A DNA stretch of 51,649 nt from Lingula anatina (GCF_001039355.2 NW_019775638.1:223606-275254); one strand, 5' to 3'; positions 9,555-22,700 are shown, counted from the stretch's first letter. The notes: generated by a model from the sequence alone, not told the origin. A program made the numbers and translations.

Positions 9555-11627
9555 ATGGACGTAATACCGAGTCTTCTGCTTAGTGTGGCACTGTGTTCTA
9601 CCTTGACGGTGTGTTTGCCCCAGCCTCGGGGGGAGGGGCCGTCAGCCAGCGGACTCCCTTCAGATTTCTTGTGGGGCGTGGCCACTGCCGCCTACCAGAT
9701 AGAGGGCGCTTGGAAGGAAGACGGTGAGTTCGTTACTCTGCTGTCATTAGTTTTAATAATTGCAAAACATCAGAAGACTTTTTATGTGATTAACTTTGTA
9801 TTCAGAATTTCATTTGTATGTGTGCATCTATTTATTGGCACGTATCATGAACTTATCTTTTTGTTAGATGGTGTTCATCTATTTGTTAATTTTTACATTT
9901 ATTCACATATTTGTTTGTATTTATTCACTTATTTATCTATTTGGTTGGTGGTGACGGTTCATGGTTTAATAGTCATTTGACTAATTGGTCGGTCGATTTC
10001 ACCTTGTCTTCTAGGTAAAGGCCCCAGTATTTGGGATGAGTACTCTCATCAGCCCGGTAATATTGACGACGGTTCCAATGGCGATGTGGCTTGTGACAGC
10101 TACCACAAATGGCAAGAAGATATGGAAATACTAAAACTTATGCGGGTAATGACGTTAAATTCTTATATCCCACATTCGTATTTTTGTGAGAGTCAGTAGA
10201 ATGCAATTTAAAAACAATGGGATCAAATGGCTAGAATTAGTAATAATGTAAATGACATAGCCTGTTTTAATATTAGTGATGACATTTAGCTTTGTTATCT
10301 GTACAGAAATATGTATCCAGCTATGATTTCGATAAAAAGCTACATTTATAGCGTATCTACGTCATTCTTCGATAAAGCACGCTTATTGCAAAGATATGAT
10401 TCATTTCATGATCCGCAATGAACTAAATTGGTTGATATTAACTTGTAGCAATAACAGGTCATGTCATATTCAATTTTAGGAAAAATCTTAATATCGTCAA
10501 AATCGGTTCGTGTGATAAGCGATATTATTAACTTACAAAGTCGTTTTGTGAACAAACCTACTAATTTTATTTTTGTAATCTAAAGCTATTTTTGCCCCCT
10601 CCCTGCACTGGATACACCCCGAGTTTCAGAGATAACTGGAAATAAACCTCCATACATTATCAACATGCCTCTGCCGTCTCCAGTAACAGGAAACTCAGGG
10701 CGATCGTACATGTTTTACTACGCGTTTTCTTAACTTTAGGTCAAGCACTACCGCTTCTCCTTGTCTTGGCCAAGACTTCTGCCGGACGGGACCAAGGGTT
10801 CGTTGAACACCAAGGCCGTTGCTTACTACATGAACATCATCAAAGCCCTGAAGGACAATGGTATTATACCACTGATAACACTCTACCACTGGGACCTGCC
10901 CAAAACACTACAGGACAAGTATGGCGGCTGGCTCAACGAGTCCATTATTCCGCTGTTCAAGGACTACGCCGAAGTTTGCTTTAAAACCTTTGGCGACCAG
11001 GTATAAACATTATTAGAAATATTGTTTGAGGTTGGCTAAGTCACATACTTCTAGTCAATTTGATCCACACTAAGGTTTAAATCTAATAAATCTCAGTATC
11101 AAAATGGCCGTCGAATAAATGCATTTTATCGTAACCTTAATAGGATTGCAGGGGCGGATCTAGGATTATTTGAAGAGGGGGTCCATGGATGCGAAGCCGA
11201 CCCTCCCTCCCCCCTCCTCCCAACACTTGCAGTGGGGTTCGGGGGGGAAGGCGAAAAAATTTTGTATTTTAGAGGGCGAACGGTGCCATTTTGTACGGTT
11301 TATGATTCAGCTATACTCAAAATTCTCATTTCAAGAGGGGACCAGAAATCGAGCTGGGGTCAGGAATACCCTGACCCTCCCCCTCTAAATCTGCCACTGG
11401 ATTGCTAGTAAGAGAAATGTGACATTTTGTTTTACTTTTACAGGTCAAACACTGGCTGACATTTAACGAGCCGTGGTGTGTATCTGTGCTGGGTTATGAG
11501 GTGGGACAAATGGCGCCGGGTATTAAACTGGCGGGAACCGGGGCCTACAGGGCCGCTCACACCATTCTAAAAGCGCATGCCGAGGTGTACCACATGTACC
11601 ATGAGAAATACAATACAGACAAATCAG
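9555..11627 (+). pseudogene. GH1 beta-glucosidase copy 1, 5' half only (exons 1-4)
   Basis: Exons 9555-9723, 10015-10145, 10740-11000 and 11444-11627 encode 248 codons that match residues 1-248 of the complete copy 2 with one change (Gln69 for Lys69). All splice sites and the frame are intact. It has the signal peptide, the N-terminal GH1 signature, the YHWDLP segment and the TFNEP acid/base Glu196. Exons 5-8, including the ITENG nucleophile, are absent, because the block ends at 11865 and a second promoter and exon 1 follow. Alone it cannot make an active glycosidase. It is a truncated duplicate, an alternative 5' half that could splice from 11627 to exon 5 at 15064 (same phase), or an assembly artefact. 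The label pseudogene is provisional. Confidence 0.75.
11149..11399. mobile_element. MITE-like element in GH1 copy 1 intron 3
   Basis: The 251-base element starts CAGGGGCGGATCTAGGA and ends with a segment whose reverse complement is CAGTGGCAGATTTAGAG, an imperfect terminal inverted repeat of about 17 bases. It is flanked by the direct repeat GATTG (11144-11148 and 11400-11404). It has no coding capacity. The termini resemble hAT-type non-autonomous elements, but the visible target duplication is only five bases, so the superfamily is uncertain. The same insertion sits at the same place in copy 2. Confidence 0.65.
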
Positions 11628-11865
11628 GTACCAGTTGATAAAAAACTTCGTTTAGGTCTTGTATATGATCTTGTTTTACGTGATGTGTAGAGGCACAGGA
11701 AAGGACTTTAGAAGAAGAATGGATTAAGATTTTTGTAGAGCACCTTATTTTTCAGATAACATAATGTTGCTCATGAATCAAATCTAAGACTTGCGACTTT
11801 ACTGAAAATATGTGAACATCATCTGTTGTTCCAAACCTTTAAAAGTAAATTCATTGGTAATAAAT

Positions 11866-11866
11866 N
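11866..11866. other. Undetermined base at the duplication junction
   Basis: The only N noticed in the window falls between the end of unit 1 homology (11865) and the start of unit 2 homology (11874). Only a seven-base bridge follows it. A lone N exactly at such a junction suggests a join made by assembly software or a consensus conflict. Confidence 0.95.
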
Positions 11867-11981
11867 AGACAGCATTAAATACTGTACAACAAAACACCAA
11901 GCTAGCTCCTGCTGATGACTGGAAAGGCCAGCCGTTTTTAAACTTTTGATTACTGGACCCAGTTTGACATGAATGGTAGTT

Positions 11982-12118
11982 CTAAAAATTAAGTCCTGCG
12001 TCCCAAAGATTAGTACAGGTTATGGCTAGTCGGAGTATTGGGGTTAGTATATGGGACGGATGTCACCTGTACAAAGTAATGGGGAACGGACAACGGTCCC
12101 TAGCGAGCTACCATTTCT
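11982..12118 (+). repeat. Dispersed repeat, copy B
   Basis: The unit 2 counterpart of the repeat at 8722-8865. It descends from it by the tandem duplication and is not an independent insertion. Confidence 0.6.
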
Positions 12119-12664
12119 GTCACATATGAACCGTTGTCATGACATCATTATATGGCGTATGGGAAGAATTTGCGAGACTAGGTGTGACAGAACCTTATCT
12201 GACAGTTGACGTTTTAGTTTCGTTCGCTAGATTTACTCGTTCGTTTTAAACATTATTTAACGAAATCTGCAATGAGAACAATGCATCCTACTTAAACCCA
12301 TTTTTTTCTAGCAAAAAGCGAAGTCAATGATTTTCATTTTTTAATAATTTTTTTTCGTCTATCCAGTGTGTGCATGTGTTTTGTATGCGGAAGGGTGCAA
12401 GTGTGTGTGCGTGTGTGCTTGAGCGATTTTATAAAGCGCAAGCGACAGCAATATTTGAACAAAAGAAATCTTAATCGATCATGTAAATCTTCTGATGCAT
12501 AATCAATATTTTTTAATTGTCATTGAGGATGCATTTTTCTTTGCTTCAAATGGAAAATTCACCAGCATTAATATGGGCGTAGACAGCATGTATTTTATTG
12601 TATAACTATAGTAATGTCAGCGGGTCCGTAAAACCTGATGTCATTCACCTTGGCCTAGGACAAT

Positions 12665-12672
12665 GTATTTAA
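12665..12672 (+). promoter_or_regulatory. TATA-like box, GH1 copy 2
   Basis: TATTTAAA, 51 bases upstream of the start codon at 12716, identical to the element of copy 1. It is the best core promoter candidate for the complete GH1 gene. Confidence 0.45.
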
Positions 12673-12715
12673 AGGAATGTCACTTTGCCTAACAGAGTAC
12701 ATCAAGCGGAACACC

Positions 12716-15700
12716 ATGGACGTAATACCGAGTCTTCTGCTTAGTGTGGCACTGTGTTCTACCTTGACGGTGTGTTTGCCCCAGCCTCGGGGAGAGGGGC
12801 CGTCAGCCAGCGGACTCCCTTCAGATTTCTTGTGGGGCGTGGCCACTGCCGCCTACCAGATAGAGGGCGCTTGGAAGGAAGACGGTGAGTTCGTTACTCT
12901 GCTGTCATCAGTTTTAATAATTGCAAAACATCAGAAGACGTTTTATGTGATTAACTTTGTATTCAGTTAATTTCATTTGTATGTATTCGTCTATTTATTG
13001 GCACGTATCATGAACTTATCTTTTTGTTAGATGGTGTTCATCTATTTGTTAATTTTTACATTTATTCGCATATTTGTTTGTATTTATTCACTTATTTATC
13101 TATTTATTTATCTATTTGGTTGGTGGTGACGGTTCATGGTTTATTAGTCATTTGACTAATTGGTCGGTCGATTTCACCTTGTCTTCTAGGTAAGGGCCCC
13201 AGTATTTGGGATGAGTACTCTCATAAGCCCGGTAATATTGACGACGGTTCCAATGGCGATGTGGCTTGTGACAGCTACCACAAATGGCAAGAAGATATGG
13301 AAATACTGAAACTTATGCGGGTAATGACGTAAAATTCTTACATCCCACATTCGTATTTTTGTGAGAGTCAGTAGAATGCAATTTAAAAACAATGGGATCA
13401 AATGGCTAGAATTAGTAATAATGTAAATGACATAGCCTGTTTTGATATGATAAGTGATGACATTTAGCTTTATTATCTGTACAGATATATGTATCCAGCT
13501 ACGATTTCGATAAAAAGCTACATTTATAGCGTATCTACGTCATTCTTCGATAATGCACGCTAATTGCAACGATATGATTCATTTCATGATCCGCAATGAA
13601 CTAAAACTGGTTGATATTAACTTGTAGCAATAGCACGTCATGTCACATTCAAATTTTAGGAAAAATCCTAATATCGTTAAAATCGGTTCGTTTGATGAGC
13701 GATTTTATTGAGTTACAAGGTCATTTTGTGAACAAACCTACTAATTTTATTTTTGTAATCTAAAGCTATTTTTGCCCCCTCCCTGCACTGGATACACCCC
13801 GAGTTTCAGAGATAACTGGAAATAAACCTCCATACATTATCAACATGTCTCTGCCGTCTCCAGTACATGTTTTACTACGCGTTTTCTTAACTTTAGGTCA
13901 AGCACTACCGCTTTTCCTTGTCTTGGCCAAGACTTCTGCCGGACGGGACCAAGGGTTCGTTGAACACTAAGGCCGTTGCTTACTACATGAACATCATCAA
14001 AGCTCTGAAGGACAATGGTATTATCCCACTGATAACACTCTACCACTGGGACCTGCCCAAAACACTACAGGACAAGTATGGCGGCTGGCTCAACGAGTCC
14101 ATTATTCCGCTGTTCAAGGACTACGCCGAAGTTTGCTTTAAAACCTTTGGCGACCAGGTATAAAAATTATTAGAAATATTGTTTGAGGTTGGCTAAGTCA
14201 CATACTTCTGGTCAATTTGATCCACACTAAGGTTTAAATCTAATAAATCTCAGAATCAAAATGGCCGTTGAATAAGTGCATTTTATCGTAACCTTAATAG
14301 GATTGCAGGGGCGGATCTAGGATTATTTGAAGAAGGGATCCGTGGATGCGAAGCCGACCCTCCTTCCCCCCTCCTCCCAACACTTGGAGTGGGGTCCAGC
14401 GGGCCCCGAATAATTTTTGTATTTTAGAGGGCGAACGTTGCCATTTTGTACGATTTATGATTCAGCTAGTCAAAATTCTCATTTCAAGAGCGGACCAGAA
14501 ATCGAGGGTGGTGGGTCAGGAATCCCCTGACCCCCCCCCCCCCCCCCCCCTAAATATGCCACTGGATTGCTAGAAAGAGAAATGTGACATTTTGTTTCAT
14601 TTTTACAGGTCAAACACTGGCTGACATTTAACGAGCCGTGGTGTGTATCTGTGCTGGGTTATGAGGTGGGACAAATGGCGCCGGGTATTAAACTGGCGGG
14701 AACCGGGGCCTACAGGGCCGCTCACACCATTCTAAAAGCGCATGCCGAGGTGTATCACATGTACCATGAGAAATACAATACAGACAAATCAGGTACCAGT
14801 TGATAAAAAACTTCGTTTAGGTCTTGTATGTGATCTTGTTTTACGTGATGTGTAGAGGCACAGGAAAGGACTTTAGAAGAAGAATGGATTAAGATTTTTG
14901 TAGAGCACCTTATTTTTCAGATGACATAATGTTGCTCATGAATCAAATCTAAGACTTGCGACTTTACTGAAAATATGTGAACATCATCTGTTGTTCCAAA
15001 CCTTTAAAAGTAAATTCATTGGTAATAGATGCATTTTTAAATTACACTTTAAATACTCTCTAGGTAAAATCTCGATCACGTTAAACTCGGACTGGTCTGA
15101 GCCAAAGACGAAGACGGCTGAGGACGCCGAGGCCGCAGAGAGGAGCCAGCAGTTCTCCCTTGGCTGGTTCGCACACCCCGTCTACGCCAACGGTGATTAC
15201 CCGGATGTCATGAAATGGACCGTGGGAAATAGGAGTAAGGCAGAAAACCTTAACCAGTCCAGGTTACCCGAGTTCACTGACGACGAGAAAGCAAGGATAA
15301 AAGGTTTGAAAATATTCGCAGTTATGGCATATTGTCATGTTTATTATCAAAAAACTTCACAAGCATTCTAATTGATCGCTATGATGATAAAGAGGCAAGC
15401 ACGTACATGTAAAAAGTTTGTTCAAATTATTATCAAATGCAAAATTATTCATTGTCCCTTTAGGTACCTTTGACTTTTTCGGCCTAAATACCTACAGTAC
15501 CAACTTGATCACGGGGGCCAAAACCACCGGCGCCGGCTACTTCCAAGACATTGGAGTGGCCTCTTCTAAAGACCCGAAATGGAAAACGTGCGTATGGAAA
15601 ACTGTGGCCGTAGTGTTCTTTAGTATGATGAGGATTTTGTAAGGATTTTGTGGCTGTTGATTTTAGCAGAACTAGTACCATCAGTTTTATAAGTAATATC

Positions 15701-17034
15701 AGTTTTTTTGTGAAAACAGTCCTATAATCTTTATTTTCAGTAATTATCAAACGGACGTCAGTGGCAATAGCAATCGCTTTAAAAGTCTTAGGTCAAAACC
15801 GTCATATATCTGAATGACATTTTCTTGGCCTATCTTCAGATCTGGCTCGTCTTGGCTGACGGTGGTGCCGTGGGGCATGCGGCGGATTTTGAACTGGATC
15901 AAGCAACAGTACTCCAACCCCCCCGTGATCATCACGGAGAACGGCATCTCGGACAGGAACACCACCATCCCTGGAATATACCGGGATTACTGGAGGATAG
16001 GTTACTACCGCGGATACATTAGTAACATGATTGACGGTAAGGACAGATATCAGACGACTAAATGACAATGTAAAAAAGTTAGGCGTGTCTCTATGTAAAC
16101 AGTTTAAGGCTTTGACTTTATTTTCACATATGTAACAAAAAGAGTGCGTTCTCAATAAATTTATTGCACTGTGTAGTTCGAAATAACTCCTTGGGGACCT
16201 GTGTTTAACACAAGCGGATTAACAGGTTAATAGGCCTATACGCATCCTCCTGGCGTTGGGGGCCGTTCACTAAAGAACCTTCGGACCAAAGAACCCTTGA
16301 TTGAAAAACTGATGAAAATGCTATGATTTTTCGGACCAACGAACCTTCGGACCAAAGAACCTTCGGACTATCGAGACGCGGCGTTGAGTAGAATACAGAA
16401 AAGTTAGTGATTATAATAATGTGTTGGAAACAATTAAGAGGCGTCTTAATCTGATTGCATTAAGAGAGAGGCCCCGTGGAGTTGGTTCGGACTACCTGGT
16501 GCAATAGTTTCATTCTAAACGCACCCTAAGATAGTAGAGTGTTTGAGGGCTGAGGGTCACGCCCTAAAGTAATATTATGTAAGTCAGCAAGTGTGATTTC
16601 CTTATCACACGGACGGTACCTTTATCGGCGATTATCTAGGCCTAAGTGAATACGCTTAATTGTGAGTGAAATCTGTGTTGAGACAGTGGTGGTTTAGTAT
16701 TACTTATCGAACATCATCAGTTGACAGTGTTACATCTGTTGCAATTCATCTGTCACAACTAACACAATTTCACTATCTCAACTAACACATTTTCATTCCA
16801 GCGGTAGTTAAGGATAAATGCAACGTGATAGGATACACTGCCTGGTCGGTGATGGACAACTTCGAGTGGTCTCGGGGATACTCGGAAAAGTTCGGCATGT
16901 ACCACGTGAATTTCAGCGATCCTCAGCGTCCGAGAACGCCCAAGGAGTCGTCCGTTTATTACTCAATGATCATCAAGGCCAACGGCATCCCGAAATATAC
17001 TCCACGATCTTTTCATGTGGTAGATGAAAATTAA
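12716..17034 (+). CDS. Secreted family 1 glycoside hydrolase (beta-glucosidase / lactase-phlorizin-hydrolase-like)
   Basis: Eight exons (12716-12884, 13190-13320, 13897-14157, 14609-14792, 15064-15303, 15464-15587, 15840-16036, 16802-17034) join in frame to 512 residues, the normal size of a single GH1 domain. Residues 1-20 are a signal peptide. The GH1 N-terminal signature is at 38-53, HW at 150-151, acid/base Glu196 in TFNEP, nucleophile Glu403 in ITENG, and sugar-binding W450 and E457-W458 in NFEW. All catalytic residues are present, so it should be a retaining beta-glycosidase acting outside the cell. In molluscs, relatives are often digestive enzymes cleaving cello- or laminari-oligosaccharides; the substrate cannot be read here. 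No membrane anchor is seen at the C-terminus. The intron 6 donor is GTGCGT. The upstream tandem unit repeats exons 1-4. Klotho- or myrosinase-like roles are possible alternatives. Confidence 0.93.
14306..14564. mobile_element. MITE-like element in GH1 copy 2 intron 3
   Basis: Same element and insertion site as 11149-11399, with the same termini and the GATTG flank. It has an expanded poly-C run near its right end. Because both copies share it, it was inserted before the duplication (or is allelic). Confidence 0.65.
16262..16370 (+). repeat. Short repeats of a TTCGGACCAAAGAACC motif
   Basis: Within GH1 intron 7 the phrase (C)TTCGGACCAA(A/C)GAACC recurs four to five times with minor changes, interrupted by about 40 bases of other sequence. 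It looks like a decaying minisatellite. Confidence 0.7.
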
Positions 17035-17573
17035 TTTCAGTTTGATAAAAACCACCTAGAAATTGGCGTTTTTTTCACCCATCTTTAAGGAACACATTTT
17101 GCGGTTTTAAATTTAATATGAATCGTTAACAAACCAAGGTGTAATCAGAATAGGATATTTTACATTGGGCTACATTAAATTAATTTTTAGCAACAACACG
17201 CTTATGGTTATGTTATCAGTAAAAAAGACGTTTTGCCACCCACGGTTGTGCAACCCACAAAGGTTTCTAGAGACCAGTGCCTGTCAATGGTCGACGATGT
17301 GGTCGTATTGTTCCCCGCCATTGCACCCGTTATCGTCCACTGGTGACGTGGAATCGATATCCAAATGCTGTTATCGCATGTTTGCAAGTCATCTACTCAT
17401 CTACAGTAAAGGAGACATATTGCATATGATTTTGTATAGCTTGTATTAACATGCAAAAACAATTGCTGTTGCTGATATTGTCATGCTTAAAATGAAGGTA
17501 CCGGTGTGTTAATTTATTGTTTGTTGATTATCCTAATATACGACATTGATATATATGATACTGGCTATTTTCG

Positions 17574-17579
17574 AATAAT
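17574..17579 (+). terminator. Polyadenylation signal candidate after GH1
   Basis: AATAAA (within GAATAATAAACGG) lies about 540 bases after the GH1 stop codon. It is assigned by position only; another signal may be used. Confidence 0.3.
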
Positions 17580-19731
17580 AAACGGCATCTCCAAACAGAG
17601 CAAAGTTAAGGTGGTCGTTGTATGGACTGTAAATATTCACCAAGATACGCTATTTCTACAGTATTTTATGGTCTTGCAACTCTATTACCAGGCTACTTTA
17701 AGTCAATTCCTCTTTCTAAATTGCAGACGACACGGAAACCATTATCACAACCCTACACTGACTGCGGCACCTTTTTTTGTTACGAAATCTTCCTTTAAGT
17801 GTGGGGAAAATGGGTTTCGCTCACATGAGATAAGAATGTCTTAACTTTTTCCATTTTTCCTTCACAAGGATTTTTGACATGAAGTTCAGTGATAGTTGTT
17901 GCCTTCATAGACAACCATCAATTTCGTAACTGTACGAAAGTTGTTGACTTCATAGAAAAAAACCAAATTTGTAACTGTTCCGGCATACTATTGTTCTTCA
18001 AAACTCTAAAAATGTTATCTACTATCACTAAAATCCTTCCGGATCCCACCACATAATATCTTTTAAAATCATTACAAATTATGCTGAAAGAACCGCAGCT
18101 TCAGAAAACCCATTATTTCTTTTTTGAGGGGGAGGGATGGTATAAATTCAAAATTTTCTCAAAGACAAATTCTCAACATTGGGAGGGAAGAATTTCATGT
18201 ATGTGTTTATTTATGTATATTTACATCATACTTCAACACGGCTGTCTTGATGTCGTGATTTTTGTTTGTTTTTGTTTTATTCTAATAATTTGGTAAATGC
18301 CTATTGTTTATCCCCCCCATCCAATTGAAATTGAAATGAATACGTTTCTCTGTTAAATGGTAATTTACATGCTGCATGGCATTTTGTCTTCCTGACTCAC
18401 GACAAGCGACCAAATTTATGCCCAGGTAAATATTTCCTACAGTATTATGCGTTACTATGAACACAGGGGTGCAAGTGTCGTCTGCTCTGAACTGTCGTCT
18501 GCTGAGAGCACACGGCTGGAGGCACACCGCGGGATAAATTGGCATTTAAAACAAGCTTGATTTGAATATTTCGTCAATTCTCTTCGTGCTTGTGAGCAAT
18601 TAAAATATCCGAAGAAAAGTTCTATCTTTTGGGGTGTCGCAGTTGGCGAAGACAGACTGCGCTGAGCGGCACAGAAGTAAGTGAAGCCATTTTATGTCAT
18701 TTTTGTAATTTTTTGATTCTGTATTTTGAACTGTCATCAATTATTATTATCAGTTCTTTGATATGATTTTATTGTCACCTTTGACATTAGTGAAAATGTG
18801 TTTTAAAGGTGCCAAGGAAAAGACAAAACTTACTGGTGAATTTTAACTTGATATTTATGTAATATTTTGTGTACCAATTCTGTACCCTAAATCGATTACC
18901 GACGAATCTGTACCGTCTACAATGACAGATTCAAAATGACATGCCGCACTTTTAGAAAAACAGTATTAATCCTATAGCTCAATTACCCAGATTTTATCTC
19001 AATTAGGGATGGTTTTAACTGATTTTGATCGCTAGTTAAAAGACAGTGAAGTCGAGTGTGCTAGCTCAAATGGAACTTTTATACGGTAGAGTGATCGTCA
19101 AATAGACAGTTAAGGAGCGCTGCTTTCAGAAAATTGTCAACTCTTCTCTGGAAACATTGCGCCAGGAAGTAGCAATTTGAAGAAAACCATTTATCAAGTT
19201 ACGTATTGTTACTAACAGTTTTAAGAGGGAGCCAGTGAGTTGACCTCATCTGAAAGAAGAAAAGTGGACGAAACGACTGGAATTTTACGACGGGGACATC
19301 AGCGTGAAATGGATACTGAATAATCTTTACGCGACTTCAGTGTCCATTCTTTGCTGTCTTTATTGGAATACTCATTGGAATACATAAGCGCAGTAAAAAT
19401 GAGTTTTTTTACAGTAATCAGATGGGCGAGAGTTTTTCCTCCACAGCCACTTTTTACCTGCAGCTCGTTTTTCATGAAATTTACTGACCGAATTAAATTG
19501 GAGATAAGAACGCGTGCGACACGACTTGTCGCCTTGTTAATGGTACCATAAATAAGGCAGAAGGACCCTGAGCAATATAGACGAACTTTTAAGAATGTTA
19601 TACCGTCTTTATACTTTCCAAAAAGGTGAACATTGCACGCACACTATCAAACTTTGTCCCTGCCAATTGCTTGTGAGGTTTTGGCATGCATGTATGTTTC
19701 TCAGTAAATGCATTTTCTTGACCAGGACCAG

Positions 19732-19752
19732 GAGAGAGAGAGAGAGAGAGAG
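19732..19752 (+). repeat. (GA)n microsatellite
   Basis: About ten GA dinucleotides in the intergenic stretch. A shorter GA run lies at 23279-23291. Confidence 0.9.
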
Positions 19753-22700
19753 TTTACGTCCAAACGGTGGGGTGTTTGTTTGTATACCGACTGCGTATAT
19801 GAGTATGAATGATTCAGTAGCTTCCCAGTACACTCTTTATTCTTAATTGAGTGTTTTCTCTTTGTTCATAGGAACTTTGTGTTTATAATGAAGTGAGGGG
19901 AAACAACGCTGACAGATTTATCACTCATTAATACAGAATATCATTTATCTCCAGTACCATATTATGATGAAGACATCCTTATCATACAGTATGATATATC
20001 TTCAAAATATTCTTCATACTTAATGTTATATGATGGCACAAACAGTGTGTGCTAAATGGTATACAGGGAGGGTTACAGATTATCCTCAGCGAGGTCTTCA
20101 ACACCGGGGTAACAGAATAATTAAACCTATCTAGTGTATATTGTTAATATGCCATATCGTGTGGTCACATAAACCATGCCAGGTGAACTGGTAAAACATC
20201 TTCACTGCTCTGACTCATAACACGACTGGGCGGCGGTTAACATTAAGCACTTTACAGATTAATTCTAACAGGTTTTCCTCATACAGACAGTGGGCCGTGA
20301 TGCGTATGCAGATTACCGAGGTGTTTGGTGGCACTACATTGTTACCCTTTATTATCAGTTATATTTATAAGTTTAAAATATTTTGCAGGGTCACTAGAAA
20401 TGATTTTAGCTTTTCTTTTTCTATTTTTGGAATTTCCCCATTTTTTTAAACAAAAGGACTTAGTTCGCGTGGACATCATATGTGCATTTTGAGATGTTTA
20501 TTTTATTTTATTTCCTTACTTATTTTTGAATTTATCAACTAATTCAACGTCATTTTCGAGATGGATCATAGTAATATTCTTCCATGGAAATCAGTTTATT
20601 CTGTTTCTTTTTTTCATCAAAATTATGTTAGGCATCTTGTGGATCGTATGGCACTCAGCTATTACTAATGAGTAGGTGTCGCGACTCTAGAATCAATGGG
20701 CACTTCTATTATCGTTAAACCCAGAAAAAAATCCAAATTGTTTGGGAAAAACCTCATTGGCAAAAATAGAGAACTTCTCTGTGTCTATTTTTAGAACATC
20801 TCACTCATGCCAAATAGTTAATGCGAGGGTAATGTACCAGGGAAATGGCCATCACGCCAAATTGACCACTTAAGCCCTAGGATACCTCTTAACGGGTCGT
20901 ATTTCAGTCGTGATTAAGTCCGTGGTAATGCGCCATGCCACCTCAAGAGCGAGGACACACGGTTTCAATGCTGACTTGTGTCGCCTTGCGGTGCCAGAAA
21001 GTTTTTTTATAAATGGCCACTGAGCTGAAGTCCCGCTTTGTTACGGCCGTCACCAGCGGCATACTGATGTGACGGGTATCATCGTAGGCATTGTTTTGAT
21101 CCGTGGCGTCATGACAAATGTCGCGTGTTCTCACCATATCCAAACACACACACCACGACGATGAGTAATAAGGCCGTTTTTACCGCTATCTTTGTCTACT
21201 TTTATTACGACAAACACATCTTTCTTTAGTTAGACTAATTTAAAATCTGTTTGAGTATCCAATCATTGCATCATCAAGGACATTTAACTTAATTGTATAG
21301 TACCACGCTAAGTTAACTTAAGGCAACGTTCTCCTAATGACTCAATCATAATTGAGACCTCAACTTAATGCATTAATACGTCATCGTGTTGTTCTATGCT
21401 CCTGCTAACCATTATATTATCTATGAATTGGAAATTTTACTTGATTCCGTTTAACATAAAATTCATGTTTTTTAATGTATAGGACTACTTATACACATCA
21501 CTTATGCCCTCATGGCACTCGTGTATCAAACGTTTATCATTCAACCATAACGAATGTACATACAAAGAAAGTGAAAAAACATAGGCAGAGATACAGTGAA
21601 GAGAAAGATTGTTATCGTAACAATAATCATGGTGATAATAAGTTCATTAACCTTAAGACCAAAAGGTTGAAAATTTTCCAATTGTAGCGTTAAAAATGGA
21701 TTTTTATAAAATTTTACAAAATGATCATTTTTAGGTCAAATACGTGATTAATATAAAAACATGAACTTGAAAGTATGACTTTTACTGAATCTTAAAAGGG
21801 CATTATGGAATAAATGAGGTGTCAAAAAGTTCGAAATGTGCAGTTCGAAAATCATTTTGTCATAGCGGTGGTCTTCTTTTTTTCAGATTCATGATATTAA
21901 CTCTTCTCAGTTTAAGTGTACACTTTACTACCCTGGTTAAAACTTTCCTGTCAAATCAAATAGCAAATACAATAGGCATTCGCCCCGAAAGAAAAAATAC
22001 ACCCCCCAAATGACTGCGCACCATTACTTGTCCATATATTGTATAATTACTATTAAGCCACCATCTGACATTTTCGCAGATCTCACTACGCATTTCCTCA
22101 ATTAAATTAGAAGTAAACCCTTAGTCCATTCTATGTGTCATCACCTTCCCATAAAGTCGTTGGTTACTGTATATATTTTCTACGTATTGTACAAGCAAGT
22201 GTTACGCGTCAAAAGAGGTGGGTTTTGGTTTTTAAATTGTTCAAATTCCACTTTAGAGGAACGAGTGATTTTCCTTCGGAGAAAAAATGGCACTGAAATA
22301 GGAAGGGGTACGATTTTAAATGGTTGAAATCATTTCGCCTTTCTGGACTTTACCGTTTGTATGCTCAAGGTGACGCGTGCACGTGTGCGGGAGCAGGATG
22401 TCATGGAAGGTTCTGGGAAGGTGGGGAATTTCCACTCTCCACACTGAAGGATCTTTCTAATTGTTACAAAACCGGCTGACGTCCTTCGAGCAATTTTGTA
22501 ACAGCTAGGAGAACCTCTTGTAGAGTGTTAGGAATTTCAGTGGTGAATAAGCTTTTAAAATACGTACTGAAAAGTTTCGAATGATATCGTTTTTAAATAT
22601 ATATATGGCCGTTGCGGTGTCAAAGCACAGATATTACCAACATTAAGGTCCTCGGTAATGTTGTCAATGGGCCCTTACGTACACCAAATAGGGAGGAGCA

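Larger units (their letters stand above)
8602..11865 (+). repeat. Tandem duplication, unit 1 (GH1 promoter and exons 1-4)
   Basis: This 3.26-kb block is repeated almost identically at 11874-15029. It includes the upstream region, exons 1-4 of the GH1 gene, the introns, and a small transposon in intron 3. Differences are point substitutions and indels: an ATTT array at 9121-9190 is missing from unit 2, as is a stretch after 8890. Coding divergence is about nine changes in 745 bases, only one of them non-synonymous (Gln69 here, Lys69 in unit 2). The block ends one base before the N at 11866. Confidence 0.9.
11874..15029 (+). repeat. Tandem duplication, unit 2
   Basis: Second copy of the 3.2-kb block, head to tail with unit 1. 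Homology stops at about 15029, inside intron 4, after which copy 2 carries on with unique sequence and exons 5-8. Relative to unit 1 it lacks the ATTT array and a short piece upstream of the promoter, and has a longer poly-C run (14531-14550). Confidence 0.9.

Noticed and set aside
22424-22433. Perfect NF-kB consensus GGGAATTTCC
   Set aside because: Several such matches are expected by chance in a window of this size, and it is 2.5 kb from the nearest start codon.
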